A DNA stretch of 64,000 bases from Lacrimispora indolis DSM 755 (GCF_000526995.1 NZ_AZUI01000001.1:2418001-2482000); one strand, 5' to 3'. Positions 1 to 9,226 are shown, counted from the first letter of the stretch. Translations and numbers: made by a program. Notes: a model not told the origin generated them from the letters alone.

Positions 1-1359
1 AATGCTGCCCTTCCTAAAGGCGGTGCGGTTGGCCTTTACCTCGGCTGTCTGCGGAAAGGAACCGATTGTTGTGGTGGGGAAACATGGAAGTCCGAAGCTC
101 TTTTGCTGAAGCTCTTCACGAACCGCAAATTCCGGAAGCCGAGTCAAATCACTTTCCGAAATTTTCCGTACCCTTTGCTGTACTTTTTCATTGCTGCAAT
201 TTCTGTCTCCCTTCAACAAACCGGCGTTTTTTTTGTATTCCTCTGTTTCTAAAGGGCTTTGAGATAGGCAAATTTCTTTTAATTCCTTAAGCTCATTAAG
301 CTTTTCCATTGCAAATGAAAAATAGCATTTTTGTTTCTCAGGCAGCTTTGTTTCATTCAGTAAGGTATAGGGAACGTGTAACAGCGAGCAGGAGGTTCCA
401 AGAACAATATGGCTGCAATGCTTATGCAATTCAGAGATAAGCCTGAAAGATTTCCTGTAATTATTTTTCCAGATGTTTTTGCCGTTTACAATGCCTGCAA
501 ACAGTACCTTACCGGAGGGGAAGCCCTTTGTCTTTATAAGCTCCAGGGATTCCTTCCCTTCAACGAAATCCATTCCGATCCCGTCAAAAGCCAATCCCGT
601 TATTTCCTCATAACAATCCCGTATGTCGCCAAAATACGTCTGTAAAAGCACATTTACGGTGCCCTTTTCAGATAGGATGGCGCTGTATAGCTGCTTAAAT
701 AAGAGAATGTCTTCATGGGTGAGATCGTGTACAAGGCTTGGCTCATCAAACTGCAGCCATTTGGCCCCTTGTTCATGAAACCTTGTAAGTATTTCCTGAT
801 AAGCTCTTATGATGGCCTCAGTAAAATCATTCGTGTGCTTTTCACCGGTAAACCTTGCCAGCTTCAAAAAGGTAAATGCTCCAATTAAGACAGGCTTTGT
901 TTGAATTCCCAGCTGCAATGCCTCTTCAAACTCATCAAATGGCTTACTTCCTGCAAGACGTATTTCTGTATTATCATCAATTTCCGGAACCATATAATGG
1001 TAGTTTGTATTGAACCATTTTTTCATGGCCAGGGCTTTCACATCCCCGTTGGCACCTTGATAGCCTCTTGCCATGGCAAAATAAGTATCAAGAGGCGGCA
1101 GCGCCAGACTGCGGTATCGGGCCGGAATCACATTTAACAGAACTGCGGTGTCAAGAACTGTATCATAAAATGAAAAATCGTTACTTGGAATGAAATCAAT
1201 CCCATGATTCTGCTGCGTGTTCCAGTGTGTACTTCTTAAATTTCCTGCAATTGTCTGCAATTCATCAGAGGATATTTCTTCTTTAAAATATCTTTCAGAT
1301 GAAAATTTTAACTCTCTTAAAGCCCCCACTCTTGGGTAGCCGACAACAGATGTCCTCAT
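1..1359 (-). CDS. metE: Cobalamin-independent methionine synthase, 3'-truncated by window edge
   Basis: Transfers the methyl group of 5-methyltetrahydropteroyltri-L-glutamate to homocysteine in the last step of methionine synthesis (cytosolic, zinc-dependent). Translating the minus strand from ATG 1357-1359 gives 453 uninterrupted residues starting MRTSVVGYPRVGALRELKF, the hallmark MetE N-terminus, with the internal stretches NTNYHYMVPE and WLQFDEPSL of the N-terminal barrel. The C-terminal barrel with the zinc ligands has only begun (TTTIGSFPQT near the edge). MetE is usually about 750-790 residues, so roughly 300 residues lie beyond position 1. An AAAGGA Shine-Dalgarno precedes the ATG. I see no S-box in the short 5' region up to the araC gene. 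Confidence 0.95.
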   Translation of the reverse strand, partial: MRTSVVGYPRVGALRELKFSSERYFKEEISSDELQTIAGNLRSTHWNTQQNHGIDFIPSNDFSFYDTVLDTAVLLNVIPARYRSLALPPLDTYFAMARGYQGANGDVKALAMKKWFNTNYHYMVPEIDDNTEIRLAGSKPFDEFEEALQLGIQTKPVLIGAFTFLKLARFTGEKHTNDFTEAIIRAYQEILTRFHEQGAKWLQFDEPSLVHDLTHEDILLFKQLYSAILSEKGTVNVLLQTYFGDIRDCYEEITGLAFDGIGMDFVEGKESLELIKTKGFPSGKVLFAGIVNGKNIWKNNYRKSFRLISELHKHCSHIVLGTSCSLLHVPYTLLNETKLPEKQKCYFSFAMEKLNELKELKEICLSQSPLETEEYKKNAGLLKGDRNCSNEKVQQRVRKISESDLTRLPEFAVREELQQKSFGLPCFPTTTIGSFPQTAEVKANRTAFRKGSI

Positions 1360-1498
1360 ACAGCGAAAATCCTTTCAAGTTATTTTACTATAAATAATAA
1401 CATGAGGACCTGGTTATAACGTAATATCAAAAAAATATCAGTATCTATAGGAAAAAACTATGACCCTTTAATCAAATGAAGCGGTCACAGGCAAAGGC

Positions 1499-2407
1499 CT
1501 AAAGAGCTGTATCCCGCAGCATGTTTCTCTCCGATAGTTTTTTTATAGAAGTAGCATACTCAGAAGGGGTCATCCCGGTCAAATGCTTGAACTGCCTGGA
1601 AAAATAGTGGACCGAGGTATAACCCAGGTGATTGGCGATCTGGGTAAAATTAAGCTGTCTGTTTCTTATCAGCTGCTTGGCTGCATCAATTTTCATGCTG
1701 TTAAAATATTCAATGACCCCGGTGTTTCCCTTTTCATAAAAAAGCTTTTTCAGCTGTGAGGTGCTGATCAGATTATCCCGGCTGATCTGGTCAATGGTCA
1801 GCTGGGTGCAGATGTTCTTTTCAAAATAGTGAAGGATGGTTTCATAGATGTCCTCTGCGGAAGAGGTGTCCTTGTGAACGGCGGGAGCCCGCCGGACGGA
1901 CAGGGAGTGGCGGTACATTTGTATGAGGAACTGTTCCAGATAGGTTTTTATCATCTGCTCTGCTGCAAAAGGTCCGTGATCCTTTCGAACCAGAACCTCC
2001 TGATAGGGATTGTCAAGCCTTCCGTCAAAGCATAAGCGCGCTTCCGCAATGATCCTGGCCAGAAGCTCCTGCTCCTCCTGGTCTACGTTTAAGATCTGTT
2101 CTTTAAATGAAGCCATGTGGGGCGACTGGCAGTCAAATCCAATGACCACAAGGTTGGGAGCAATGACCCCATTGGCCAGGACCCGGTGAAATTCATTGGG
2201 CTGATGGAAAATGACCTCTCCCTTTTGAAGGGTAAGCCGTTCATGATCGGCTACCACGTCCACTTCTCCCTTATCCACACACAGCAATTCCCAAAAGTTA
2301 TGAGATTCCCCGGCAAAGGTGAAGTCGCTCATATATTCAAAATAGTGGATGCTGATAATCCGGTGTATGGTCAGCTCTTCTCTCAATTCTGTATACTTGT
2401 ATTTCAT
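1499..2407 (-). CDS. AraC-family transcriptional regulator with N-terminal cupin domain
   Basis: 302-residue regulator. The N-terminal half looks like a cupin sensor (HNFWELLCVDKGEVDVV, HQPNEFHRVLANG) and the last ~100 residues carry two helix-turn-helix motifs (IDQISRDNLISTSQLKKLF and FTQIANHLGYTSVHYFSRQF). I chose ATG 2405-2407 because GGGGGA lies five bases upstream; an upstream in-frame ATG at 2470 has no ribosome-binding site. It is divergent from the sugar ABC cassette starting at 2637 and is probably its local activator. The inducer is unknown. Family call is secure, target is inferred from position. Confidence 0.9.
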   Translation of the reverse strand: MKYKYTELREELTIHRIISIHYFEYMSDFTFAGESHNFWELLCVDKGEVDVVADHERLTLQKGEVIFHQPNEFHRVLANGVIAPNLVVIGFDCQSPHMASFKEQILNVDQEEQELLARIIAEARLCFDGRLDNPYQEVLVRKDHGPFAAEQMIKTYLEQFLIQMYRHSLSVRRAPAVHKDTSSAEDIYETILHYFEKNICTQLTIDQISRDNLISTSQLKKLFYEKGNTGVIEYFNSMKIDAAKQLIRNRQLNFTQIANHLGYTSVHYFSRQFKHLTGMTPSEYATSIKKLSERNMLRDTAL

Positions 2408-2547
2408 ACGTTCCCCCTGATTTTTAGGCAGAATAAAGCCTGTTATAAAATGATGTTGTGCAAATAGCATAGAAGTTACCTGTATTTTAACTTCTAATTA
2501 TGAAAAAAGCAAACAAAAAACCTAAAATGTAAAAAATGATAACCTTT

Positions 2548-2577
2548 TGTACAAAGCATTTTGCCCAAAAGTATAAT
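2548..2577 (+). promoter_or_regulatory. Sigma-A-type promoter of sugar ABC cassette
   Basis: TTGTAC (2548-2553), 18-bp spacer, TATAAT (2572-2577), about 60 bp upstream of the lipoprotein start. It lies in the divergent gap with the araC gene, where the regulator would be expected to bind. Confidence 0.7.
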
Positions 2578-2636
2578 AATATAGACTCACCAAGAACATC
2601 TGACAAAAAGGTTGGATAACAGAGGGAGGTAAAATT

Positions 2637-3932
2637 ATGAGAAGACGTTTTATGAGTATTATGCTGAGTGCTGTCATGGCTGCCGGTGTGCTGGCAGGAT
2701 GTGCAGGAGGGGCTTCCACAGCTGCCACAACGGCCGCCGGGGCTTCTACGGAAGGGGAAACAGCTGGCGGCGGTGACGGGCTTGTTTACTGGACCATGTG
2801 GGAGGCAACGGAGCCTCAGGGCCAGGCGATCCAGATGGCAATTGACAAATTTACAGCAGATACAGGAGTCAAGGTAGACGTTCAGTTTAAGGGGCGTACG
2901 GGAATCAGGGAAGGCTTGCAGCCTGCCTTGGATGCAGGAACCAACATCGATTTGTTTGACGAGGATATTGACCGTGTAAATACCACATGGGGACAGTATT
3001 TAATGGATCTGGAGGAACTGGTAAAGGCTTCCGGCTATGAAGACAATGCCAATGCAGGCTTAATGTCAGCCTGCAGGGAAGTAGGAAACGGTACATTAAA
3101 GTCCATTCCTTACCAGCCCAATGTATTCGCATTCTTCTATAACCAGTCCATTTTTGATGAGGCAGGAATTAAGGATGTGCCAAAGACCTGGGAAGAGCTT
3201 GACGGGGCATGCCAGAAGATCAAGGATGCAGGTTATACCCCAATTACCTGTGATGATGCTTACATTACAGCTATGTTTGGCTATCATATGTCCAGACTTT
3301 TAGGTGAACCGGGAACAGAAGCCATTGTGAAGGAAGGCAAATGGGATGACCCGGCGGTCCTTAAGACGGCTCAGGCCTATGAGGATTTCGCAAAGAAAGG
3401 GTATTTTTCAGAGACCATCGCTTCTAACGTATGGCCTGCAGGACAGAACCAGGAGCTTGCCCTGGGAACAGCCGCCATGTATTTAAACGGTTCCTGGCTT
3501 CCAAACGAAGTAAAGGATATGGCAGGAGAAGACTTTAAATGGGGCTGCTTCAGTTACCCTGCAGTAGAAGGCGGAAAGGATGGAACCAATGCCTCCAACT
3601 ACGGCGCTCAGGTTCTGGCCATCAATAAGAATTCCCAAAATGGAGAAAATGCGTTTAAGCTGATCCAGTACATTACCCAGGGTGAATTTGACAAGAAAAT
3701 GTCCGAAATGTCAATGGGAATTCCTGCAGATACCAGAAATGCAGAATGGCCGGCACAGCTTGCCAGCGTAAAGCCTGTAATGGAAAGCCTGACAGTGCGG
3801 TATCCATGGGCAGCGGGAGCAGAAGCCAATGCAGACTTAACACCTATTATCAAAGAGAACTTTATGAAGCTTTGCGGAGGCTCCGTTACGGCAGCAGAGT
3901 TCGTGGACGCTCTTATAGCAGCAGGCAAATAA
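2637..3932 (+). CDS. Sugar ABC transporter substrate-binding lipoprotein (family 1)
   Basis: 431 residues. A lipoprotein signal peptide ends in the lipobox LAGC (Cys ~22), followed by an Ala/Thr/Gly linker typical of clostridial lipoproteins and a solute-binding domain of the MalE/family 1 type (VYWTMWEATEP; TGVKVDVQFKGRTG; FAFFYNQSIFDEAGI). It would capture an unidentified sugar outside the membrane and deliver it to the two permeases that follow. GAGGGAGGT sits 6 bp before the ATG. It is the first gene of the cassette, and a strong hairpin behind it (3956-3981) probably raises its mRNA level over the permeases. No ATPase gene follows, so a shared MsmK-type ATPase elsewhere must energise transport. 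Confidence 0.93.
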   Translation: MRRRFMSIMLSAVMAAGVLAGCAGGASTAATTAAGASTEGETAGGGDGLVYWTMWEATEPQGQAIQMAIDKFTADTGVKVDVQFKGRTGIREGLQPALDAGTNIDLFDEDIDRVNTTWGQYLMDLEELVKASGYEDNANAGLMSACREVGNGTLKSIPYQPNVFAFFYNQSIFDEAGIKDVPKTWEELDGACQKIKDAGYTPITCDDAYITAMFGYHMSRLLGEPGTEAIVKEGKWDDPAVLKTAQAYEDFAKKGYFSETIASNVWPAGQNQELALGTAAMYLNGSWLPNEVKDMAGEDFKWGCFSYPAVEGGKDGTNASNYGAQVLAINKNSQNGENAFKLIQYITQGEFDKKMSEMSMGIPADTRNAEWPAQLASVKPVMESLTVRYPWAAGAEANADLTPIIKENFMKLCGGSVTAAEFVDALIAAGK

Positions 3933-3955
3933 TCCGGAATAATAAGATTCTATAG

Positions 3956-3981
3956 GGTGACACCGCCAAGGCGGTGTCACC
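3956..3981 (+). other. Intercistronic hairpin between binding protein and permeases
   Basis: A perfect 12-bp inverted repeat with arms 3956-3967 and 3970-3981 and a 2-nt AA loop. No T-run follows, so it is not a classical terminator. The position, between a binding-protein gene and its permeases, matches the 3'-end-stabilising hairpins that give excess binding protein in other ABC operons. Confidence 0.75.
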
Positions 3982-4014
3982 GTGTAATTAAGGAAAGCCG
4001 GGGAGGTATTTAAC

Positions 4015-4920
4015 GTGAAGAAGAATAAGACCATGATTGCCGTATTTCTGATACCGGCAGTCCTAATGTTTGTCCTTGTATTCCTTTATCCTATTCTCAG
4101 AACAGTTTTAATGAGCTTTTTTAAGATCGAAGGAATCACGGATTCTATGGCCAAGTGGCAGTTCACAGGACTTGCCAATTACAGCAAGCTTGCAGGGACC
4201 AGCTTGTTCCGCATATCCATGTGGAATCTGTTCCGCATCTGGCTGATCGGCGGATTGATCGTCATGTCCCTGGGTCTTTTATTTGCGGTCATCATAACCA
4301 GCGGGATACGTTTTAAAAGCTTTTTCAGGGCAATGATCTATCTTCCCAACGTAGTCAGCGCGGTTGCCCTTGCCACCATGTGGCTTCAGTATGTATACAG
4401 CCCTAAGTTCGGTCTCCTTAAAAATGTATTTTCAGCCATGGGACTTAAAGTTTTGTCCAAGGTCCAGTGGCTTGATAATGATCATAAATTCATGGCCTTG
4501 CTTGTTGCGTACTGTTTTGGCATGGTTGGATATCATATGCTGATATTTGCAAGCGGAATCGAACGGATCGGGGATGACTACTATGAGGCGGCTACCCTGG
4601 ATGGGGCAAATAAGGTAAACCAGTTCCGCTATATTACCCTTCCCCTGTTAAAAGGGGTGTTTAAAACCAACATTACCATGTGGAGCGTCACCTCAGTAGG
4701 TTTCTTCGTCTGGTCTCAGCTGTTCTCAACGGTTACGGCGGATACCCAGACCATCACCCCCATGGTTTACATGTACATGATGATCTTTGGAGCCGGCAAC
4801 AGTATGACGGAACGGAATGCTGGCTTGGGAGCGGCAATCGGTGTTCTGTTAAGTATTTGTGTGGTAGGGGTCTTCCTGATATGCAATAAACTGATAAAAG
4901 ATGATGATCTGGAATTCTAA
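4015..4920 (+). CDS. Sugar ABC transporter permease (MalF-type)
   Basis: 301-residue inner-membrane permease starting at GTG 4015, preceded by GGGGAGGT. About six hydrophobic segments are visible, the first at residues ~7-27. The cytoplasmic EAA loop reads YYEAATLDGANKVNQF, then ITLPLLKG, which is the ATPase contact of carbohydrate-uptake family 1 permeases. It pairs with the permease 12 bp downstream to form the channel for the sugar captured by the 2637 lipoprotein. The substrate cannot be told from sequence. Confidence 0.92.
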   Translation: MKKNKTMIAVFLIPAVLMFVLVFLYPILRTVLMSFFKIEGITDSMAKWQFTGLANYSKLAGTSLFRISMWNLFRIWLIGGLIVMSLGLLFAVIITSGIRFKSFFRAMIYLPNVVSAVALATMWLQYVYSPKFGLLKNVFSAMGLKVLSKVQWLDNDHKFMALLVAYCFGMVGYHMLIFASGIERIGDDYYEAATLDGANKVNQFRYITLPLLKGVFKTNITMWSVTSVGFFVWSQLFSTVTADTQTITPMVYMYMMIFGAGNSMTERNAGLGAAIGVLLSICVVGVFLICNKLIKDDDLEF

Positions 4921-4932
4921 GGAGGGGAATCT

Positions 4933-5808
4933 ATGGCTAGAAAAGGAAAGTTTATGGAGCCATTTAACTGGAAGAGAGAGCTTAGGCTTTTTCCGGGATA
5001 TCTGCTCCTGATTGTTTGGATTTTATTTACCGTTGTACTGCTGGGCTGGGTGGTGGCCGCCAGCTTTTCTACCACAAAGGCCATTTTTTCAGGCCATGTC
5101 CTGTCCCAGGGGATTCATTTTGAAAACTATGCAAAGGCATGGACCAATTCCAATGTGTCCGCTATTTTCTTTAATTCCCTGATGTATTCTGTTATTTCGT
5201 GTACGCTTCTGGTATTGATCTGTGCGCCTGCTGCGTACGTTCTGTCCCGTTTTAGATTTGCAGGGAATAAAATGATCCAGACCAGCCTGGTATCCGCCAT
5301 GGGCGTGCCTGTGGTCATGATCGTTCTTCCCCTGTTCAGCCTGATAGCCGGTATGAACGTATTGAACAACTACATTGCCAATAAGGCGGTTCTGATCTTC
5401 CTTTACGTGGGGATCAACGTTCCTTATACAACGATTTTTCTTCTCACATTTTTTGCCAATATTTCCAGGGCTTATGAGGAAGCGGCTGCCATTGACGGCT
5501 GTCCTCCCATGAGGGCATTCTGGCTGATCATGTTTCCCATGGCCCAGTCCGGGATCATAACGGTAACAATTTTCAATTTTATCAATATATGGAATGAGTA
5601 TTTTATTTCCCTGATTTTTGCAAACTCCGACAGAGTGCGGCCGGTTGCGGTGGGACTGTATTCCATGATCAATTCCATGAAATATACGGGAGACTGGTCA
5701 GGAATGTTTGCCTCGGTTATCATCGTATTTCTTCCGACCTTTATCCTTTATATCTTTTTGTCGGAGAAGATCATCGCCGGCATTACAGGAGGCGGGGTCA
5801 AGGGTTAA
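4933..5808 (+). CDS. Sugar ABC transporter permease (MalG-type)
   Basis: 291-residue membrane protein with about six transmembrane segments and an EAA loop (AYEEAAAIDGCPPMRAFW, then IMFPMAQSG) characteristic of MalG-like permeases. AAGGAGGGG precedes the ATG and only 12 bp separate it from the preceding permease, so they are co-transcribed. It is the last gene of a three-gene cassette (binding protein, two permeases) and a terminator-like inverted repeat follows. The missing ATPase implies use of a promiscuous carbohydrate ABC ATPase. Confidence 0.92.
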   Translation: MARKGKFMEPFNWKRELRLFPGYLLLIVWILFTVVLLGWVVAASFSTTKAIFSGHVLSQGIHFENYAKAWTNSNVSAIFFNSLMYSVISCTLLVLICAPAAYVLSRFRFAGNKMIQTSLVSAMGVPVVMIVLPLFSLIAGMNVLNNYIANKAVLIFLYVGINVPYTTIFLLTFFANISRAYEEAAAIDGCPPMRAFWLIMFPMAQSGIITVTIFNFINIWNEYFISLIFANSDRVRPVAVGLYSMINSMKYTGDWSGMFASVIIVFLPTFILYIFLSEKIIAGITGGGVKG

Positions 5809-5814
5809 AATTAA

Positions 5815-5901
5815 AAAAACTCCTGCCTTACGTGGGATTGCGGGATAAATAATTTATTGGCAGAATTATTTTCCCCAGTCCATGACAGGCAGGAGGTTTT
5901 C
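5815..5901. terminator. Bidirectional terminator-like inverted repeat
   Basis: Arms 5815-5828 (A-run then CTCCTGCC) and 5887-5901 (GGCAGGAG then TTTT) pair across a ~58-nt loop between the convergent ABC cassette and the AGCS symporter gene. The A/T flanks would give a T-run in both directions. Confidence 0.55.
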
Positions 5902-5906
5902 CATTT

Positions 5907-7292
5907 TTATTTGTCCACCACAGGAATCGGTGTTTCGTCCCTTTCGTCTAAGTGGTTTAAATAATATCTGGTATCTTTTGCCACGACACCTGACAGAAGG
6001 AGTACAGCTACCAGGTTGGGGATGGCCATCAAAGCGTTTAAGATGTCGGAGATAGTCCAAACCAGATCCAGAGACAGCACAGGGCCTACAACTACAATAG
6101 CCACAAAGATGACCTTATAAGGCAGCATGCCCCTGGCGCCGAATAAATACTCACAGCAGCGCTCCCCGTAATAAGACCAGCCGAGAATGGTGGAATAAGC
6201 AAAGGTGATGATGCCGATTACCAGGATCACCGGCCCCAGGACAGGAATCTGGCTGAAAGCGGCAGTGGTCATCTGTCCGCCGTTTTGGATCATATCCATG
6301 TTGATGTTGGGATTTTTCATTATGGTTGAAACCAGTACCAGACCGGTCATAAGGCAGACGACAACCGTATCCCAGAAGGTGCCGGTTGAGGAAACCAGTG
6401 CCTGACGCACCGGATTTCGAGTCTGTGCGGCCGAAGCCACCAGCGGTGCAGAACCCATACCGGATTCATTGGAAAACAGGCCGCGGGCAATACCATACTG
6501 CATGGCAAGCATAATGCCGCGTCCGACCAGACCGCCGGCAACCGCGCCGGGCTGGAAAGCCAGGGTGATGATCGCCTTCAGTGCAGGTATGATGAAGTCA
6601 GCGTTGATAAACAGAATGATCAGGCAGCCGGCCACATAGAAAATGGCCATAAACGGCACAAGCTTTTCGCACACAGTTGCAATGGACTTGATGCCGCCGA
6701 TAATGACTACAGCGGTAATCGCGCCGAAGACAAGGCCGATTACAATGCGCGGGATAGGCAGGGGCACGTTGTTTTCAATGATCTCGGCAATGGCGTTGAT
6801 CTGTGTGCCGCTTCCAATGCCAAAGGATGCAAACAGAGCAAACAGTGCAAAGAGTATGCCCAGCCATTTAAGACCCAATGCCCGTTCCAGCACATACATG
6901 GCTCCGCCCTGCATGCGGCCGTCCCTGGTCTGAACACGGTATTTGACCGCAATCAGGGATTCTGCATATTTGGTGGCAATGCCGAATACACCGGTCAGCC
7001 AGCACCAGAGAACAGCGCCCGGACCGCCTAAGAATACTGCCGTACCAACACCCACAATATTGCCCGTGCCTATGGTGGAAGCGAGGGCAGTGGTCAGCGC
7101 CTGAAACTGGCTGACCTCTCCAGGTGAATCAGGATCTTTTGTTACGGACAGCTTAATGGCTGTTAAGGTTTTGCGCTGGATAAAGCCCGTGCGCACGGTC
7201 ATAAACAAATGGGTGCCAAACAGCAGCACAATCATGGGTATCCCCCAGATTGCCGAGTCCAGCTTGTTAAAAAATTCAACAACTGCTTGCAT
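5907..7292 (-). CDS. AGCS-family sodium:alanine/glycine symporter
   Basis: 461-residue polytopic membrane protein of the alanine or glycine:cation symporter family (AGCS, AlsT/AgcS-like), which imports small neutral amino acids with Na+. Family signatures include ALASTIGTGNIVGVGTAV near residues 65-85, GIGSGTQINAIAEI, and the highly conserved NESGMGSAPLVASAAQT around residue 275. ATG 7290-7292 is preceded by a GGAAGGGAAG-like site. Its leader contains a glycine riboswitch and a terminator, which argues that glycine is the physiological substrate. Length is normal and nothing is missing. Confidence 0.93.
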   Translation of the reverse strand: MQAVVEFFNKLDSAIWGIPMIVLLFGTHLFMTVRTGFIQRKTLTAIKLSVTKDPDSPGEVSQFQALTTALASTIGTGNIVGVGTAVFLGGPGAVLWCWLTGVFGIATKYAESLIAVKYRVQTRDGRMQGGAMYVLERALGLKWLGILFALFALFASFGIGSGTQINAIAEIIENNVPLPIPRIVIGLVFGAITAVVIIGGIKSIATVCEKLVPFMAIFYVAGCLIILFINADFIIPALKAIITLAFQPGAVAGGLVGRGIMLAMQYGIARGLFSNESGMGSAPLVASAAQTRNPVRQALVSSTGTFWDTVVVCLMTGLVLVSTIMKNPNINMDMIQNGGQMTTAAFSQIPVLGPVILVIGIITFAYSTILGWSYYGERCCEYLFGARGMLPYKVIFVAIVVVGPVLSLDLVWTISDILNALMAIPNLVAVLLLSGVVAKDTRYYLNHLDERDETPIPVVDK

Positions 7293-7326
7293 TAATTTCT
7301 ACTTCCCTTCCTTAATGATTTTTGAA

Positions 7327-7353
7327 ATAAAAAAAGTGGGAGATACTCCCACT
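7327..7353 (-). terminator. Intrinsic terminator, expression platform of the glycine riboswitch
   Basis: On the minus strand an 8-bp stem (AGTGGGAG / CTCCCACT, 7335-7353) with a 3-nt loop is followed directly by a run of T. It lies between the glycine aptamer and the symporter start, so it is the likely switch element. Confidence 0.85.
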
Positions 7354-7403
7354 CACAAAAAAACAGAGATAATGCGATATTCCAAAAAGAAAGGGAAAAA
7401 ATC

Positions 7404-7530
7404 GCCTCTGTCCTTTTGCCTGAGAGTTTCGCGCCTAAGCGCTTGCCCCTTCGGCCCCTGCATGATTGCAGATGTCTCCAGAGTGCCATCCGTCCACGGT
7501 CTGCGCTGGGCGCACTCCACAGATTTCATA
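7404..7530 (-). promoter_or_regulatory. Glycine riboswitch (one clear aptamer)
   Basis: Read on the minus strand, the region contains the conserved glycine-aptamer elements in order: ACTCTGGAGA (from ~7483 downward), GGGGCCGAAGGGGCAAG, then GAAACTCTCAGGCAAAAGGA and CAGAG. Only one complete aptamer is evident. The 5' part (GTGGAGTGCGCCC...) may fold as the ghost-aptamer helix seen in single-aptamer glycine riboswitches. Downstream lie the 7327-7353 terminator and the AGCS symporter. Whether glycine turns the transporter on or off cannot be decided by eye. Confidence 0.88.
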
Positions 7531-7555
7531 TGGCGAACATTTAAAGAATGGTGTC

Positions 7556-7584
7556 ATTATACAATAGTGATTAAATTTTTGCAA
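7556..7584 (-). promoter_or_regulatory. Promoter of the glycine riboswitch-AGCS transcript
   Basis: Minus strand: TTGCAA (7579-7584), 17-bp spacer, perfect TATAAT (7556-7561). It is placed just upstream of the aptamer. Confidence 0.8.
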
Positions 7585-7619
7585 GAACTTTATCCATTTC
7601 GCCAAAGGATAGAATTCCC

Positions 7620-7648
7620 TTGACAGCAGTTTTTAAATACGTTAAAAT
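7620..7648 (+). promoter_or_regulatory. Promoter of metK leader
   Basis: Perfect TTGACA (7620-7625), 17-bp spacer, TAAAAT (7643-7648), about 55 bp upstream of the SAM riboswitch. Confidence 0.75.
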
Positions 7649-7704
7649 GTACTTGCAGTATATGCTGCTTACAATTGAATAACAAATGAAAAGTACGTAA
7701 TATC

Positions 7705-7831
7705 CCTTATTCAGAGTGATGGAGATACAAAGGATCTGTGAAGTCACGGCAACCCCGACCGGTAATGATGGCGTTTCGCCACAAAGCGCGATTGGAAGGT
7801 GCCAACCTGAGCGAGAAATCGAGCAATAAGA
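7705..7831 (+). promoter_or_regulatory. SAM-I (S-box) riboswitch
   Basis: Conserved S-box blocks are visible in order: CTTAT closing P1 (7706-7710), CAGAGTGATGGAG, CACGGCAACC, GAAGGTGCCAACCTG, then GAGCAATAAG closing P1 (ends 7830). A terminator at 7854-7883 follows. S-adenosylmethionine binding should favour the terminator and shut off SAM synthetase, giving end-product feedback on metK. Confidence 0.93.
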
Positions 7832-7853
7832 GGATTTGATACATTGTTGAATC

Positions 7854-7883
7854 AAGTCCGCGTTGCTGCGGACTTTTCTTTTT
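7854..7883 (+). terminator. Intrinsic terminator of the SAM riboswitch
   Basis: Stem AAGTCCGC / GCGGACTT (7854-7861 with 7868-7875), 6-nt loop, then TTTTCTTTTT. It is the expression platform in front of metK. Confidence 0.88.
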
Positions 7884-8020
7884 GTTATTCCCCCATATCA
7901 TATAAGGAGGGATGACGTAGGGGTATACCTGTAAGCCCTAAGAGTGAGGGCAGAAAGGAAAACACCCTGCGGCATGCCTGCATGCCCAAAGTACATGGGT
8001 AAGAAGGAGGAAATGACAAC

Positions 8021-9208
8021 ATGGAAAAATTATTATTCACTTCCGAGTCCGTTACAGAAGGACATCCGGACAAAATGTGCGACCAGATATCTGATGCGAT
8101 TCTGGATGAGATGTTAAAGCAGGATCCCATGAGCCGTGTGGCCTGTGAAACCTGCTGTACCACCGGGCTTGTCATGGTCATGGGAGAAATAACCACCCAT
8201 GCCTATGTGGACATTCAGAAGGTGGTGCGGGAGACTGTAAGGGAAATCGGCTATGACCGTGCAAAATACGGATTTGACTGCGATACCTGCGGCGTTATGG
8301 TAGCCTTAGATGAGCAGTCTGCAGACATTGCCTTAGGCGTTGACCGGGCTTTGGAAGCAAAGGAACACAAGATGTCTGACGAAGAGATCGATGCCATTGG
8401 AGCAGGAGACCAGGGAATGATGTTTGGCTTTGCCAGCAATGAAACGGAAGAATACATGCCTTATCCCATCGCTCTTGCCCATAAGCTGGCTCTTAAGCTC
8501 ACAAAGGTCCGCAAGGATGGAACTCTGACCTATCTCCGTCCTGACGGAAAGACTCAGGTAACGGTGGAATACGATGAGAACGGCAAGCCTCTCCGCTTAG
8601 ATGCGGTGGTTTTGTCCACTCAGCACGATGAGAACGTGAGTCAGGAACAGATCCATACTGACATTAAAAAATATGTATTTGATGAAGTTCTGCCGGCAGA
8701 GCTGGTAGATGAAAATACCAGTTTTTATATCAATCCCACAGGCCGCTTTGTTATCGGCGGACCTCACGGCGACAGCGGCTTAACAGGCCGCAAGATCATT
8801 GTAGACACCTACGGCGGTTATGCCCGTCACGGCGGCGGTGCATTTTCCGGCAAGGACTGCACTAAGGTGGACCGTTCCGCTGCTTATGCGGCCCGTTATG
8901 TTGCAAAGAATATAGTGGCAGCAGGCTTAGCCGGCAAGTGTGAGATCCAGCTTTCCTATGCCATCGGTGTGGCTCACCCCACTTCCATTATGGTGGATAC
9001 CTTTGGAACCGGAAAACTGAGCAATGAAAAGCTTGTGGATATCATCCGTCAGAATTTTGACTTACGTCCGGCGGGAATCATTAAGATGCTGGATTTACGC
9101 CGTCCGATCTACAGGCAGACGGCGGCTTACGGCCATTTTGGCAGAAACGACTTAGACTTACCCTGGGAAAAGCTTGATAAGGTTTCCCTTTTAAAAGAAT
9201 ATTTATAA
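8021..9208 (+). CDS. metK: S-adenosylmethionine synthetase
   Basis: 395 residues, full family length. It makes S-adenosylmethionine from methionine and ATP. Signatures: [19 protein letters not shown] at the N-terminus (active-site His, Mg2+ ligand), the ATP-binding hexapeptide region [12 protein letters not shown] near residue 128, and the glycine-rich [19 protein letters not shown] segment near residue 275. The Shine-Dalgarno GAAGGAGG lies ten bases before the ATG. It is controlled by the SAM-I riboswitch upstream and closed by its own terminator, so it is monocistronic. Confidence 0.98.
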   Translation: MEKLLFTSESVTEGHPDKMCDQISDAILDEMLKQDPMSRVACETCCTTGLVMVMGEITTHAYVDIQKVVRETVREIGYDRAKYGFDCDTCGVMVALDEQSADIALGVDRALEAKEHKMSDEEIDAIGAGDQGMMFGFASNETEEYMPYPIALAHKLALKLTKVRKDGTLTYLRPDGKTQVTVEYDENGKPLRLDAVVLSTQHDENVSQEQIHTDIKKYVFDEVLPAELVDENTSFYINPTGRFVIGGPHGDSGLTGRKIIVDTYGGYARHGGGAFSGKDCTKVDRSAAYAARYVAKNIVAAGLAGKCEIQLSYAIGVAHPTSIMVDTFGTGKLSNEKLVDIIRQNFDLRPAGIIKMLDLRRPIYRQTAAYGHFGRNDLDLPWEKLDKVSLLKEYL

Positions 9209-9226
9209 TTTTTATTATATGAGAGG

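Noticed and set aside
1360..1498. S-box or other riboswitch in front of metE
   Set aside because: The 5' region is short, A/T-rich and lacks the S-box conserved blocks.
7156..7623. 155-codon + strand frame opposite the symporter start
   Set aside because: It covers the antisense of the riboswitch, terminator and promoter; composition matches a shadow frame.
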